DNA from: an uncultured Prevotellaceae bacterium
GTDB lineage: Bacteria; Bacteroidota; Bacteroidia; Bacteroidales; Muribaculaceae
Assembly (NCBI GenBank): GCA_900319525.1
Contig: ONOU01000013.1
Location: forward strand, 1 to 61,768
Direction: 5' to 3'
DNA: 61,768 nt
Of this stretch, positions 1 through 8,146 are shown piece after piece. The notes beneath the pieces are model-generated. The model searched no databases. It saw only the letters and a program-made list of their open reading frames with translations, and was not told the origin of the DNA. Numbering within the stretch: the stretch's first letter is position 1; every line of letters begins with the position of its first letter. The translations under genes were made by a program, and so were the position numbers.

Positions 1-16
1 CGTTCTTGATGAAGCA

Positions 17-49
17 GAGGCTTGGAATCTTCGGATTCGGAAAAGCCTC
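17..49. other. Stem-loop with a UUCG tetraloop
   Basis: Two nested inverted repeats are visible: an outer GAGGCTT/AAGCCTC pair and an inner GAATC/GATTC pair closed by TTCG. The inner stem is closed by a C-G pair, the classic stable cUUCGg tetraloop. No T-run follows, so it is not a clear terminator. It lies 58 bases beyond the stop codon of the Abi-type gene and may be its 3' end structure or belong to something left of the window. Confidence 0.4.
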
Positions 50-106
50 ATTGGGGTTGGGTCTATTATTGATTTCCATAAATTCCGATTTATCTGTCTT
101 TTTATA

Positions 107-1012
107 TCAAGCAATTGGTGTATTCCATAATGGCTCAGCCTCCCAACCACGAGGAAAGCCCATCGCATTGATGTCAATGGACGGGTAGGAACTGAGTAGG
201 GCATCAATCTTTGCCTTCATGTCGTTGTTCGGCGAAATGATGTCAAGGAAGAATTTAATGATACAGAGACTGAAATAGGCTTTCTTTTGGTTGACTGGAA
301 TTGCAATCCAAGGACGCGCCATACGTCGCTGAGTCAAAACCCTCAGAGCAAATGTACGGTTCCATACGCGAGCGTGATGACCGCAGTTGTTTCTGGCAAC
401 AGTGATAATTGTCATCCATGAGTTAAAGACTGGCACTCCCAGGGAAAACTCTTGTGCTATCTTCTTTCGAATCTGGTTGCTCCTGATGTTATCGTATATC
501 CTTGTCAGCACACCTAATGGAAGTATCTCAGCCAACATCCAAGAAGGTGGATATGGATCAGAATAAGTGTTGTGGAAATGTTCAATGAAATCTTCGCGCG
601 ACTTGGCAAGTTCAGCATCAATGAGCTGTTTTGTCCTCGTAAAGGTGTCGATATCATAGAAGCACGTAGGGTCGGTCATCCAAAAGGGATTCCCTGTTTC
701 ACGGCTCGTTATGTTGACAATGGCCCTACGGACGGCTATCTCTATCTTCTCAATCTCGTTGAACATCAGCAGGCGAAGATGCCTGTCGAAGCGATACATG
801 TCCAAGGCTTGATTGAAAGTAGCTCCTGGTTTGAAAACATGATTTTCCTTCGGTGTTGTCAAAAGAGGATAAAGATAAGCACTAAATCTGTAATAGCCGA
901 TGTGGCGGAGATAGTTCTCCGTACGTGCAACACTCTCAATGTGAAGGCCACGCGATTGCAGCAATGTCACCAGTTGAGCTGGTGATGAGTATGTCTTTGT
1001 ATAATGTGCCAT
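107..1012 (-). CDS. Abi_2/AbiF-type HEPN protein (abortive infection family)
   Basis: This 301-residue protein matches the Abi_2 (AbiD/AbiF) family in length and pattern. The N-terminal block with YLRHIGYYRFSAY near residues 34-46 and FDRHLRLL near 75-82 is characteristic. A HEPN-type RX4H motif, RNNCGH, sits at residues 207-212 and is followed by HARVWNR, the usual active-site neighbourhood of these RNases. Family members act as RNA-cleaving toxins or phage-abortive proteins, and published work links AbiF proteins with partner noncoding RNAs and with the ancestry of Cas13. The gene has its own promoter, and the short leader between promoter and ATG forms a stem-loop followed by U-rich sequence (see the ncRNA entry). 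No protein antitoxin is adjacent. The family call is firm; toxin activity in this strain is inferred. Confidence 0.88.
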   Translation of the reverse strand: MAHYTKTYSSPAQLVTLLQSRGLHIESVARTENYLRHIGYYRFSAYLYPLLTTPKENHVFKPGATFNQALDMYRFDRHLRLLMFNEIEKIEIAVRRAIVNITSRETGNPFWMTDPTCFYDIDTFTRTKQLIDAELAKSREDFIEHFHNTYSDPYPPSWMLAEILPLGVLTRIYDNIRSNQIRKKIAQEFSLGVPVFNSWMTIITVARNNCGHHARVWNRTFALRVLTQRRMARPWIAIPVNQKKAYFSLCIIKFFLDIISPNNDMKAKIDALLSSYPSIDINAMGFPRGWEAEPLWNTPIA

Positions 1013-1015
1013 AAT

Positions 1016-1074
1016 AAAACAAAACGACCCGCCGATTTAAGCATTGTGAAGAGGCTTGCTTGGCGGGTTCTCGT
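1016..1074 (-). ncRNA. Candidate structured leader/antitoxin RNA of the Abi gene
   Basis: Between the promoter and the Abi start codon the minus-strand transcript folds into one long hairpin. A 7-bp stem ACCCGCC/GGCGGGU (1062-1068 with 1027-1033) is stacked on a 5-bp stem AAGCA/UGCUU (1057-1061 with 1039-1043), with a 5-base bulge and a 13-base loop. It is followed by CGUUUUGUUUU, which looks like a Rho-independent terminator ending three bases before the ATG. Such a promoter / short RNA / leaky terminator / toxin order is that of RNA-antitoxin systems. The structure is seen; its role as an antitoxin RNA or an attenuator is inferred. Confidence 0.5.
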
Positions 1075-1078
1075 GGTG

Positions 1079-1110
1079 CAAAGGTACTGCTTTTATTTGG
1101 AATAGCCAAA
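1079..1110 (-). promoter_or_regulatory. Bacteroidota promoter of the Abi gene
   Basis: Reading the minus strand, TTTG (1107-1110) and TACCTTTG (1079-1086) are separated by 20 bases, matching the TTTG-N19-21-TAnnTTTG consensus. Transcription would begin near 1074, just before the leader hairpin. Confidence 0.7.
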
Positions 1111-1332
1111 CTTTTTGAAGAAAAAGAATAAAAGCAGCCTAAGAAATCCCCTTTTTGCTCAAAGTGTTACCTCATCCTTTCTTTTCCCTACCTTTTTCAA
1201 TTAATATGAACCAAAGATTACCTGTCTGGCGAACATAAACATTGGTACGATTGACACGGCAAACAAACAGTAGTCAACAAAAAAGAAAGTTGACAGCCGT
1301 TTGGATTATCCAAAGTTGATTTTGAATTATTA

Positions 1333-1381
1333 ACCGACCTTGTCACACAGTTACTTAGCGCAACCGAGGTACAAGGTCGGT
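1333..1381. other. Hairpin with a perfect 11-bp stem in a gene-free spacer
   Basis: ACCGACCTTGT (1333-1343) is the exact reverse complement of ACAAGGTCGGT (1371-1381), leaving a 27-base loop. No T-run follows on either strand, so it is not an ordinary terminator. The rest of the 1111-1664 spacer shows no convincing ORF or tRNA. The hairpin could be part of a second small RNA or a protein-binding site. Confidence 0.45.
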
Positions 1382-1664
1382 ACAAATGCTCCCATTTTGA
1401 TGCTTTATCTTCTCTCTTTTGACTGGCAAAAATCCTTTGTCTTTGCTCACCGAAGTTGCTAAAAGCTCAAAATGGTTAAAACTCACCTGTTAAATAATCT
1501 TAACGAATTGTTAAATCTTGTATGGTTTTTATGATAGAAAAACTGCTCGCGTTGGCACCAAAATCGACAAATCGCCAATTGCACTTTTTTGTACCTTTCA
1601 ACTTCGGGGTGTATTCGTTTCTATATATGTTACAAACACTTATGAAAATCCAAAACACTTCCAT

Positions 1665-2546
1665 ATGAACAATCGCATTACTGAGGGCTATATGCCCTTT
1701 ATGGGTTACCAGACCTACTATCGTATCGTAGGCGAACCTTCAGAGAAGGCTCCCTTGTTGCTGCTTCACGGCGGTCCGGGTAGTACACACAACTATTTCG
1801 AGGTGCTCGACTGCATCGCCGATACAGGTCGGCAAGTCATCTCATACGACCAGATCGGCTGCGGCAATTCTTATCTCGACGGGCATCCAGAACTGTGGAC
1901 ATTGAAGACATGGATTGACGAACTCATCGCCATCCGCGAACATCTTCATCTGGACGCCGTTCACCTTCTCGGACAGTCGTGGGGCGCCATGCAGGCTATT
2001 GCGTATGCGATAGATCAGAAGCCTGCTGGCATCAAGTCGCTGATTCTCTCCTCTGGTCATGCTTCCAGTTCGCTGTGGGCCAGTGAACAGCATCGGCTCA
2101 TCAAGTATATGCCGGCAGAAGATCAGGAGGCCATCAGACGGGCAGAAGCTACAGGGAAATGGGATGATCCAGACTACTTGCGTGCCAACGAGCACTATTT
2201 TGAGCTTTACGTGACCAGCGTCGATGAACACTCGCCAGAGTGTCTCAGACGTCCGAAACGTGCTGGTTCAGAGGCTTACCTCTATGGTTGGGGCCCAAAT
2301 GAGTATCAGCCGCTTGGCAGCCTGAAAGATTTTGAATATACCGACCAGCTGAGCCAGATATCCCAGCCGACACTGATTTGTAGTGGTACGCAGGATATCT
2401 GTACGCCCGTTGTCGCCGCCTCGCTCTACGAGCACATTCCTCACAGCCGTTGGCATCTGTTCCGCCATTCCCGCCATATGTGTTTCGTGGATGCTCATGA
2501 GGAATATTGCGAGGTGCTTACCGATTGGCTGCAAGAGATGGATTGA
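1665..2546 (+). CDS. Proline iminopeptidase-family alpha/beta hydrolase
   Basis: This 293-residue enzyme has the full set of motifs of the proline iminopeptidase / tricorn-interacting-factor F1 group: HGGPG oxyanion motif at 35-39, nucleophile elbow GQSWG with Ser105, a likely acidic residue Asp244 in GTQDICTP, and His271 in SRHMCF. Members remove N-terminal proline or other residues from short peptides in the cytoplasm; no signal peptide is seen. The frame stays open upstream to 1518, but the extra 49 residues are unlike the family, and the ATG at 1665 starts exactly where homologues begin (MNNRITEGYMPF). A small P-loop protein follows 71 bases downstream. The fold is certain, the exact substrate is not. 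Confidence 0.85.
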   Translation: MNNRITEGYMPFMGYQTYYRIVGEPSEKAPLLLLHGGPGSTHNYFEVLDCIADTGRQVISYDQIGCGNSYLDGHPELWTLKTWIDELIAIREHLHLDAVHLLGQSWGAMQAIAYAIDQKPAGIKSLILSSGHASSSLWASEQHRLIKYMPAEDQEAIRRAEATGKWDDPDYLRANEHYFELYVTSVDEHSPECLRRPKRAGSEAYLYGWGPNEYQPLGSLKDFEYTDQLSQISQPTLICSGTQDICTPVVAASLYEHIPHSRWHLFRHSRHMCFVDAHEEYCEVLTDWLQEMD

Positions 2547-2617
2547 GGCAAATTTTGAAGCCTTTTCAAGTGGTGATTTGTCGTTGATAAGGAAGATTAA
2601 TCAATAGTTTCCCATCC

Positions 2618-3142
2618 ATGGTTATACTGATAACAGGTGCATCACATACGGGTAAAACGCTACTGGCCCAGCAGATGCTTGAAAAGTACAAGTATCCTTA
2701 TCTGTCTATAGACCATTTGAAGATGGGCTTGATTCGAAGCGGCAAGACCACCCTCACTCCAGAAGACGACGATGCCCTCACGGATGAGCTTTGGCCTATT
2801 GTCCGTGAAATAGTGAAGACAGCCATTGAGAATCAGCAGAATCTCATCGTAGAGGGCTGTTATGTCCCTTCTGGCTGGCGCAATGATTTCAGTGAGCAAT
2901 ATTTGCAGTCAATAAGGTTTATTTGCCTTGCCATGTCGGATGCTTATATTGAAGCTCATATCGATGAGATAAGGAATCACGCCTCTACCATTGAAAAGAG
3001 GTTGAACGACACAGGCTGTACTATTGAAACTTTGAAGTTCGACAATCAATACTATATTGATGCATATACTCGAAGTGGTGAGCAGATCACAATGATTGAT
3101 ATAGATTATTGGCAGACAGTAAAAGACCTTATCGAACAATAA
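2618..3142 (+). CDS. P-loop kinase-like protein (AAA_33/zeta-like)
   Basis: This is a 174-residue cytoplasmic protein with a Walker A motif GASHTGKT at residues 7-14, directly after the first beta strand (VILIT), as in nucleoside/shikimate kinase-like and zeta-toxin-like P-loop proteins. The segment NLIVEGCYVP near residue 72 resembles the second strand and Walker B-like region of these kinases. There is no antitoxin-like gene next to it, so a small-molecule kinase is more likely than a toxin. It lies 71 bases after the hydrolase and 13 bases before the CPBP gene, so the latter two are probably cotranscribed. The substrate cannot be told from sequence. Confidence 0.6.
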   Translation: MVILITGASHTGKTLLAQQMLEKYKYPYLSIDHLKMGLIRSGKTTLTPEDDDALTDELWPIVREIVKTAIENQQNLIVEGCYVPSGWRNDFSEQYLQSIRFICLAMSDAYIEAHIDEIRNHASTIEKRLNDTGCTIETLKFDNQYYIDAYTRSGEQITMIDIDYWQTVKDLIEQ

Positions 3143-3155
3143 ATTCCAATTTAGC

Positions 3156-3857
3156 ATGAAACTAAACTTAGGCTATAAGAATATACATATTGGTGCTATA
3201 GCTACTTTTTATATCATAGCCTTATTGGTGCGAGTGATATCATTGCTTGTTGTCAACAAGTTCCCTTCAATTGAAACGAACTATGCACTTCAAGTTTCCG
3301 CTGCACTCGCCACGGGGCTTGGTCCTGCTATCGGAGCATTGGTGGCTATGCTTATTTTCAAACGCAAAACGGAATACACACTCTTGGGCAAGTCTGCCTG
3401 GAAATCCATTGCGACTATAGTTATACCATGTATTGTTTTTGGCGTTATCGGCGGATGGGACTTGGGCGTGACATGTTTGGTGGCATTTGTGTATGGGTTA
3501 TTGGAAGAATTTGGTTGGCGAGGTTTTTTGCAATATGAACTCAGGAAATTACCTGTGTGGCAATATGTACTTATCATCACGGTGATGTGGTTTCTATGGC
3601 ATTTAGATTTAAATCTGCGAAGTGCTTTGCCATTCTTCCTGCTTCTGCTTTTAGCTTCATGGGGAATAGGAAAGGTGGTGAGTGACACCCATTCATTGCT
3701 ATTATGCGCTGCATTTCATGGCATCGTAAATTTCTCGAAGCGTGACCTGTTTTCTGACACAACGTTCACCGTGGCTATGGTCTGCATGATCGTCTTTTGG
3801 ATCGTTATGTGGTATTTTGTTGGCACATCCCCAAAACAGCAAGGTACAGAAGAGTAA
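3156..3857 (+). CDS. CPBP-family intramembrane metalloprotease
   Basis: This 233-residue protein has about seven or eight hydrophobic segments and the diagnostic CPBP (Rce1/Abi) motifs: EEFGWRG with Glu117-Glu118 and Arg122, a histidine at 149 in WHLDLN, and HGIVNF at 188-193. These residues form the metal/catalytic site of CAAX-prenyl-protease-like and bacteriocin-immunity-type proteases. In bacteria the family is linked to peptide processing or self-immunity. It begins 13 bases after the P-loop gene. No bacteriocin or peptide gene is visible nearby, so the target is unknown. Confidence 0.85.
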   Translation: MKLNLGYKNIHIGAIATFYIIALLVRVISLLVVNKFPSIETNYALQVSAALATGLGPAIGALVAMLIFKRKTEYTLLGKSAWKSIATIVIPCIVFGVIGGWDLGVTCLVAFVYGLLEEFGWRGFLQYELRKLPVWQYVLIITVMWFLWHLDLNLRSALPFFLLLLLASWGIGKVVSDTHSLLLCAAFHGIVNFSKRDLFSDTTFTVAMVCMIVFWIVMWYFVGTSPKQQGTEE

Positions 3858-3941
3858 ATTCCCATATATTCTACACAAAGTCATCATGTCCTTCATCACA
3901 AGGCGCAACGTCAAGCCACGGCTGGCGATGCGCCTTGATTT

Positions 3942-4117
3942 AATGCCCAATTTCCTGACGTGATTGACCTGGGGATTACATACGCTATGGTCACGGGGTT
4001 GTATTAGGCAGCTTCACGCTCCGCGATGATGACAGCATCAGGCGTCCTTTCGACGCACCGCTCATCGTGGTGAACTATTTCTATCATGAGGAGGTCAAGA
4101 AATCGGCAGACATGTAA
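3942..4117 (+). pseudogene. Frameshifted 3' remnant of an unknown gene
   Basis: The spacer before nrfH holds a broken reading frame. One frame (3942-4004) reads into DLGITYAMVTGLY and then meets a stop at 4005-4007; the next frame continues at once with GSFTLRDDDSIRRPFDAP and ends at a TAA at 4115-4117 after VVNYFYHEEVKKSADM. Adding one base near 4004 would join the two (Y-L-G-S-F). The joined text looks like the carboxyl end of a real protein, but I do not recognise the family. The 5' part is gone, so this is a relic. Confidence 0.45.
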
Positions 4118-4183
4118 AAATGGATTTTATATTTTTTAACAAATTTAATTTATCTTAATTTTTTTATTGTTATTTATAAGGTG

Positions 4184-4191
4184 TATCTTTG
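4184..4191 (+). promoter_or_regulatory. -7 box of the nrf operon promoter
   Basis: TATCTTTG fits TAnnTTTG and lies 25 bases before the nrfH ATG. The upstream stretch is very AT-rich; a clean -33 TTTG at the standard spacing is not obvious, which may mean that an activator is required. Confidence 0.5.
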
Positions 4192-4216
4192 CGATGTTAA
4201 CCTCAATCCGTGATTG

Positions 4217-4822
4217 ATGAAGATCGCAAATCGACTGAAAACACTGAAGGATCGCTTCTCTTATAAGCAGAAAATCGGTCTTATCGTCTGTGCCGGCATC
4301 CTGGTGGGCTTGGGCGGATTGTTCATGTATCTGCTCAGGGCGCACACCTATATCGCCGATGATCCGTCGGCATGCGTCAACTGCCACATCATGACGCCCT
4401 ACTATGCCACATGGAGCCATTCCTCTCATGGACGCGACGCGACTTGCAACGACTGCCATGTGCCGCACTCCAGCCTGGCCGCCAAATACGGCTTCAAGGC
4501 GATGGACGGTCTCAAGCATACCGCTTATTTCGTGACCCACAGCGAGCGTCAGGCCATCATGGCCGAGGATGCCAGTGCCGAGGTCATCATGGACAACTGC
4601 ATCCGCTGCCACACCCAACTCAACCAGGAATTAGTCAAAACGGGCCGTATCGACTATATGATGGCCAAACGCGGTGAGGGTGTGGAGTGCTGGCATTGTC
4701 ACCGCAACGTGCCGCACGGTGGCATGAACTCGCTGATGTCAACCCCGGGAGCCGAGGGTGTGACTCCGCTGCCGCCCAGCCCTGTTCCCGAATGGCTGGG
4801 AGGTGTCCTCTCAAAGAAATGA
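4217..4822 (+). CDS. nrfH: Cytochrome c nitrite reductase small subunit NrfH
   Basis: NrfH is the membrane-bound tetrahaem quinol dehydrogenase that feeds electrons to NrfA. The 201-residue product has one N-terminal membrane anchor (IGLIVCAGILVGLGG) and four CxxCH haem sites: CVNCH followed by IM, CNDCH, CIRCH and CWHCH. The CxxCHxM start of the first site is typical of the NapC/NirT-type NrfH family. A TTG three bases upstream of the ATG is in frame, but the ATG is preferred. NrfA begins 33 bases downstream, and cytochrome assembly genes follow, making one operon for dissimilatory nitrite reduction to ammonium. Confidence 0.95.
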   Translation: MKIANRLKTLKDRFSYKQKIGLIVCAGILVGLGGLFMYLLRAHTYIADDPSACVNCHIMTPYYATWSHSSHGRDATCNDCHVPHSSLAAKYGFKAMDGLKHTAYFVTHSERQAIMAEDASAEVIMDNCIRCHTQLNQELVKTGRIDYMMAKRGEGVECWHCHRNVPHGGMNSLMSTPGAEGVTPLPPSPVPEWLGGVLSKK

Positions 4823-4855
4823 TTGATAATCGACTATAACAAAAACGACAATATT

Positions 4856-6403
4856 ATGGCAAAGCAATTAAAGAAATGGCAAGGTTGGGCGCTCTTTGGC
4901 GGCTCAATGATCGCAGTGTTCCTGCTGGGACTGCTCGTTTCCTCGCTCATGGAGCGCCGTGCCGAAGTCGCCAGTGTGTTCAACAACAAGCGCACCGAGT
5001 TCACCGACTCCATCATTGCCCAGAACGAGAAGTTCAAGGCCGACTATCCCCGTGAGTACGAGACCTGGTCGATGACCGAGGACACCACGTTCGTTTCCAA
5101 GTATAATTCCTCGCAGGAGGTTGACGTGCTTGAGCAGCGTCCCGAGATGGTCGTCCTGTGGGCGGGTTACGCGTTCTCACGCCACTACAACACGCCGCGC
5201 GGCCACAAGCATGCGCTGGAGGACATGCGCAAGATTCTGCGCACGGGCAACCCCGGCATCTCCATCGGAGCCGACTCGATAGCCGCTGACATGCAGCCGG
5301 CTACCTGCTGGACGTGCAAAGGCCCTGATGTGCCCCGCATGATGCGCGAACTCAGTGAAACAAAGTCGGTGTTCGATCCTGCAAACTTCTATGCCAAGAA
5401 ATGGAGCGAGTTGGGTGCCGAAGAGGTCAATCCCATCGGCTGCAGCGACTGCCACGACGCCCGCACGATGGACCTGCGTCCTGCCCGCCCCGCTATCTAT
5501 GAGGCATTTGCCAATTCAGGCAAGAATTTGAGGAACGCCACCCATCAGGAGATGCGCTCACTGGTCTGCGCGCAGTGCCATGTCGAGTACTACTTCATCA
5601 AGCCCGATGATACAAATAATCCCGGCAAGGCCAACTATCTTGTGTTCCCACAGCACTATGGCTTGACCTGTGAGGACGCAGAACACTACTATGATTCTAT
5701 CGGTTTTTACGACTATATCCATCCGCTGTCCAAGACCAAGATCCTGAAGGCTCAGCACCCCGGTTGGGAGATGTCACAGCAGGGCATTCATGCCCAGCGC
5801 GGCGTCTCCTGTGCCGACTGCCACATGCCCTATAAGCAGGATGGTGGCGTGAAATTCTCGGACCACCAGATCATGTCGCCGCTGGCAAAGATCGACCGCA
5901 CATGCCAGGTATGTCACCGCCAGGATGCAGAGGTGCTGCGCCAGAACGTATATGACCGTCAGGAAAAGTGCAACGAGGTGCGCGACCGTGCCGAGCAGGA
6001 ACTGGCCCGTGCCCACTTCGAGACAAAGTTCATCATCGACAAGGGTGCCACCGACGCCGAGTTGGCTCCTATCCAAGCCCTGTTGCGCAAGAGCCAGTGG
6101 CGTTGGGACTATGCCATCGCATCACATGGGGCCACGTTCCATGCCCCCCAGGAGGTGATCCGCCTGCTTTCACACTCTGTGGATTATGCCCAGCAGGCCC
6201 GTCTGCTCATCGCACGTGTGGCTGCCAAGCATGGGCACATGGGTGAGATTCCCGTGCCTGACTACAGCACCAAGGCTAAGGCTCAGGCGGCCATAGGTCT
6301 TGACATGAATATGCTGAACCAGAACAAACGGCGCTTCCTGGACGAGATTGTTCCCAAGTGGATCATGGATGCCAAAAAGAACGGCAAACTCATTGAAATC
6401 TGA
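4856..6403 (+). CDS. nrfA: Cytochrome c nitrite reductase catalytic subunit NrfA
   Basis: NrfA reduces nitrite (and NO) with six electrons to ammonium in the periplasm. The 515-residue product has an N-terminal anchor/signal (WALFGGSMIAVFLLGLL) and five haem sites: the catalytic CWTCK, with lysine as the haem ligand, and four CxxCH sites (CSDCH, CAQCH, CADCH, CQVCH). The CxxCK site is the hallmark of NrfA. CAQCHVEYYF matches the conserved region around the calcium/active-site tyrosine. An in-frame TTG at 4823 exists, but the ATG at 4856 gives a normal signal sequence. Its stop overlaps the ATG of the next gene by one base (TGATG), showing tight operon packing. Confidence 0.96.
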   Translation: MAKQLKKWQGWALFGGSMIAVFLLGLLVSSLMERRAEVASVFNNKRTEFTDSIIAQNEKFKADYPREYETWSMTEDTTFVSKYNSSQEVDVLEQRPEMVVLWAGYAFSRHYNTPRGHKHALEDMRKILRTGNPGISIGADSIAADMQPATCWTCKGPDVPRMMRELSETKSVFDPANFYAKKWSELGAEEVNPIGCSDCHDARTMDLRPARPAIYEAFANSGKNLRNATHQEMRSLVCAQCHVEYYFIKPDDTNNPGKANYLVFPQHYGLTCEDAEHYYDSIGFYDYIHPLSKTKILKAQHPGWEMSQQGIHAQRGVSCADCHMPYKQDGGVKFSDHQIMSPLAKIDRTCQVCHRQDAEVLRQNVYDRQEKCNEVRDRAEQELARAHFETKFIIDKGATDAELAPIQALLRKSQWRWDYAIASHGATFHAPQEVIRLLSHSVDYAQQARLLIARVAAKHGHMGEIPVPDYSTKAKAQAAIGLDMNMLNQNKRRFLDEIVPKWIMDAKKNGKLIEI

Positions 6404-7350
6404 TGTGGATTAAACCGTGGACTCTTAAAGAAGGCTGCCTCATTGGCGCCGGATTAATCATCGCAGGACTGATGCTCGAGCTGAGCGTCGGTCCTGTTGT
6501 GTGGGATGCCTTCTCGTGGCCAGTCAACGGCATCCTGCTCGTCGGCTTCCTGGTGATGATTGCCATCATGCACCTGTTGCGGCGCCAGGTCTATGCATTC
6601 TCATTCCTGAGCACCTATGCGGCAGCGATACCGGCCATTGCCTTTGCAGTGATTCTGACACTGGTCATGGGCCTCACGCAGCAGACAGTGAACGGTACAT
6701 GGATCAACGACATGCTGTCATTCTGGCCCTTTGTGCTCATCTATGTCTATATTGCCGTTATCATTGGCCTTGCGGTGTTGAAACGCCTTGGTCACTTTCA
6801 GTGGAAGCGTGATATACCGTTCCTGTTCAACCATCTGGGACTGTTCCTGGCCTTGACCTGTGCGACGCTGGGCAACGCCGATATGCAGCGCCTGAAGATG
6901 ATTACCGCCGTCGGTGAACCCGAGTGGCGCGTCATGGACGAGAACCAGCAGGTCAAGGAATTGGACTTGGCTATTGAGCTTCAACAGTTCATCATGGAGC
7001 AATATGACGACGGCAGCCCCAAACGCTTTGCCAGCGAAGTGAACATCATGACCAAATCGGGCAAGAACATCCACACCACCATCGACGTCAACAAGCCTGT
7101 CGAGGTCGAGGGGTGTAAGATCTATCAGTATGGCTACGACACTGCTGCCGGCCCTCAGAGCCAGATCAGCATCTTTGAGCTCGTGCGCGACCCGTGGTTA
7201 CCGCTCGTTTATATCGGCATAGGGCTGATGCTTGCAGGAGCGTTGTGTATGTTTGTGTTATCTCAGAATCAGTGCAAACCGAACGCAAACAGGCAAGCTC
7301 GATCTGCTGAGGTTTCGCCTGATTCATCTAAAAAACGCGTGACGCCATGA
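6403..7350 (+). CDS. ccsB: ResB/CcsB-like cytochrome c biogenesis protein
   Basis: This 315-residue integral membrane protein has three or four N-terminal membrane segments, a periplasmic part (about residues 150-265) and a last membrane helix (WLPLVYIGIGLMLAGALCMF) before a polar tail, the layout of ResB/Ccs1 proteins in system II cytochrome c maturation. Ccs1-CcsA deliver haem across the membrane and attach it to apocytochromes. It overlaps nrfA by one base and the downstream ccsA by four (ATGA), so translation is probably coupled. It is shorter than free-standing Ccs1, as is usual for nrf-linked versions in Bacteroidota. The context strongly supports a role in maturing NrfH/NrfA. Confidence 0.85.
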   Translation: MWIKPWTLKEGCLIGAGLIIAGLMLELSVGPVVWDAFSWPVNGILLVGFLVMIAIMHLLRRQVYAFSFLSTYAAAIPAIAFAVILTLVMGLTQQTVNGTWINDMLSFWPFVLIYVYIAVIIGLAVLKRLGHFQWKRDIPFLFNHLGLFLALTCATLGNADMQRLKMITAVGEPEWRVMDENQQVKELDLAIELQQFIMEQYDDGSPKRFASEVNIMTKSGKNIHTTIDVNKPVEVEGCKIYQYGYDTAAGPQSQISIFELVRDPWLPLVYIGIGLMLAGALCMFVLSQNQCKPNANRQARSAEVSPDSSKKRVTP

Positions 7351-8135
7351 TTTGGGATTATTTCATCTACTTTGCCATTGTGGCCATCATGCTGTGGGCC
7401 GTAGGCGCGTTCCTGGCATGGAAAGAAAAAACGGCTGGCGTCTATGCTTCAACATTGACGGGCTTGGCCGTGTTTTTCACGTTTATCGTCATCATGTGGG
7501 TGACGCTCGAGCGCCCGCCGTTGCGCACGATGGGCGAGACACGCCTGTGGTACTCATTTTTCCTGCCGTTGGCCGGTATACTGGTCTATAGCCGCTGGAA
7601 ATACAAGTGGATCCTGTCGTTCTCTACGATGTTGGCGGCCGTGTTTATCTGTATCAACATCTTCAAGCCCGAGATTCATTCCAAGGCCTTGATGCCTGCC
7701 TTGCAGAGTCCCTGGTTCGCTCCGCACGTCATCGTCTATATGTTCGCCTATGCCTTGTTGGGTGCAGCGACACTCATGGCGCTTTACCAACTGTTTTTCA
7801 AGAAGGGGCGTCCGTTGGAGCGCAAGGAGATGGACATTACCGACAACCTGGTGAATGTCGGTCTTGCGTTCTTGACCTTTGGCATGCTCTTCGGCGCGTT
7901 GTGGGCTAAAGAAGCATGGGGCCACTATTGGTCATGGGATCCCAAGGAGACTTGGGCGGCCATTACCTGGCTTGCTTATTTGGGCTATATCCATTATCGC
8001 ATCTATCGTCCCATGTCCATCAAGCCAGCCCTGTGGGTGCTGCTCATCGCTTTCATCCTGTTGCAGGTCTGCTGGTGGGGCATCAACTACCTGCCGTCAG
8101 CTCAAGGCTCCAGCGTACATACCTATACCTCCTGA
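7347..8135 (+). CDS. ccsA: CcsA-like haem-export/cytochrome c assembly protein
   Basis: CcsA forms the haem-handling partner of CcsB in system II cytochrome c biogenesis. The 262-residue protein has about eight membrane segments and the signature tryptophan-rich WWD-type motif, here WGHYWSWDPKETWA near residues 191-204, which binds haem on the outer face. Conserved histidines occur in WFAPHVIVYMF and in LGYIHYR. It overlaps ccsB by four bases. The following gene begins 11 bases downstream, so the operon may continue. Confidence 0.93.
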   Translation: MIWDYFIYFAIVAIMLWAVGAFLAWKEKTAGVYASTLTGLAVFFTFIVIMWVTLERPPLRTMGETRLWYSFFLPLAGILVYSRWKYKWILSFSTMLAAVFICINIFKPEIHSKALMPALQSPWFAPHVIVYMFAYALLGAATLMALYQLFFKKGRPLERKEMDITDNLVNVGLAFLTFGMLFGALWAKEAWGHYWSWDPKETWAAITWLAYLGYIHYRIYRPMSIKPALWVLLIAFILLQVCWWGINYLPSAQGSSVHTYTS

Positions 8136-8146
8136 CATAACCCATA

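Noticed and set aside
2618-3142. Zeta-type toxin
   Set aside because: It has a P-loop, but no epsilon-like antitoxin is adjacent, so a small-molecule kinase-like role is at least as likely.
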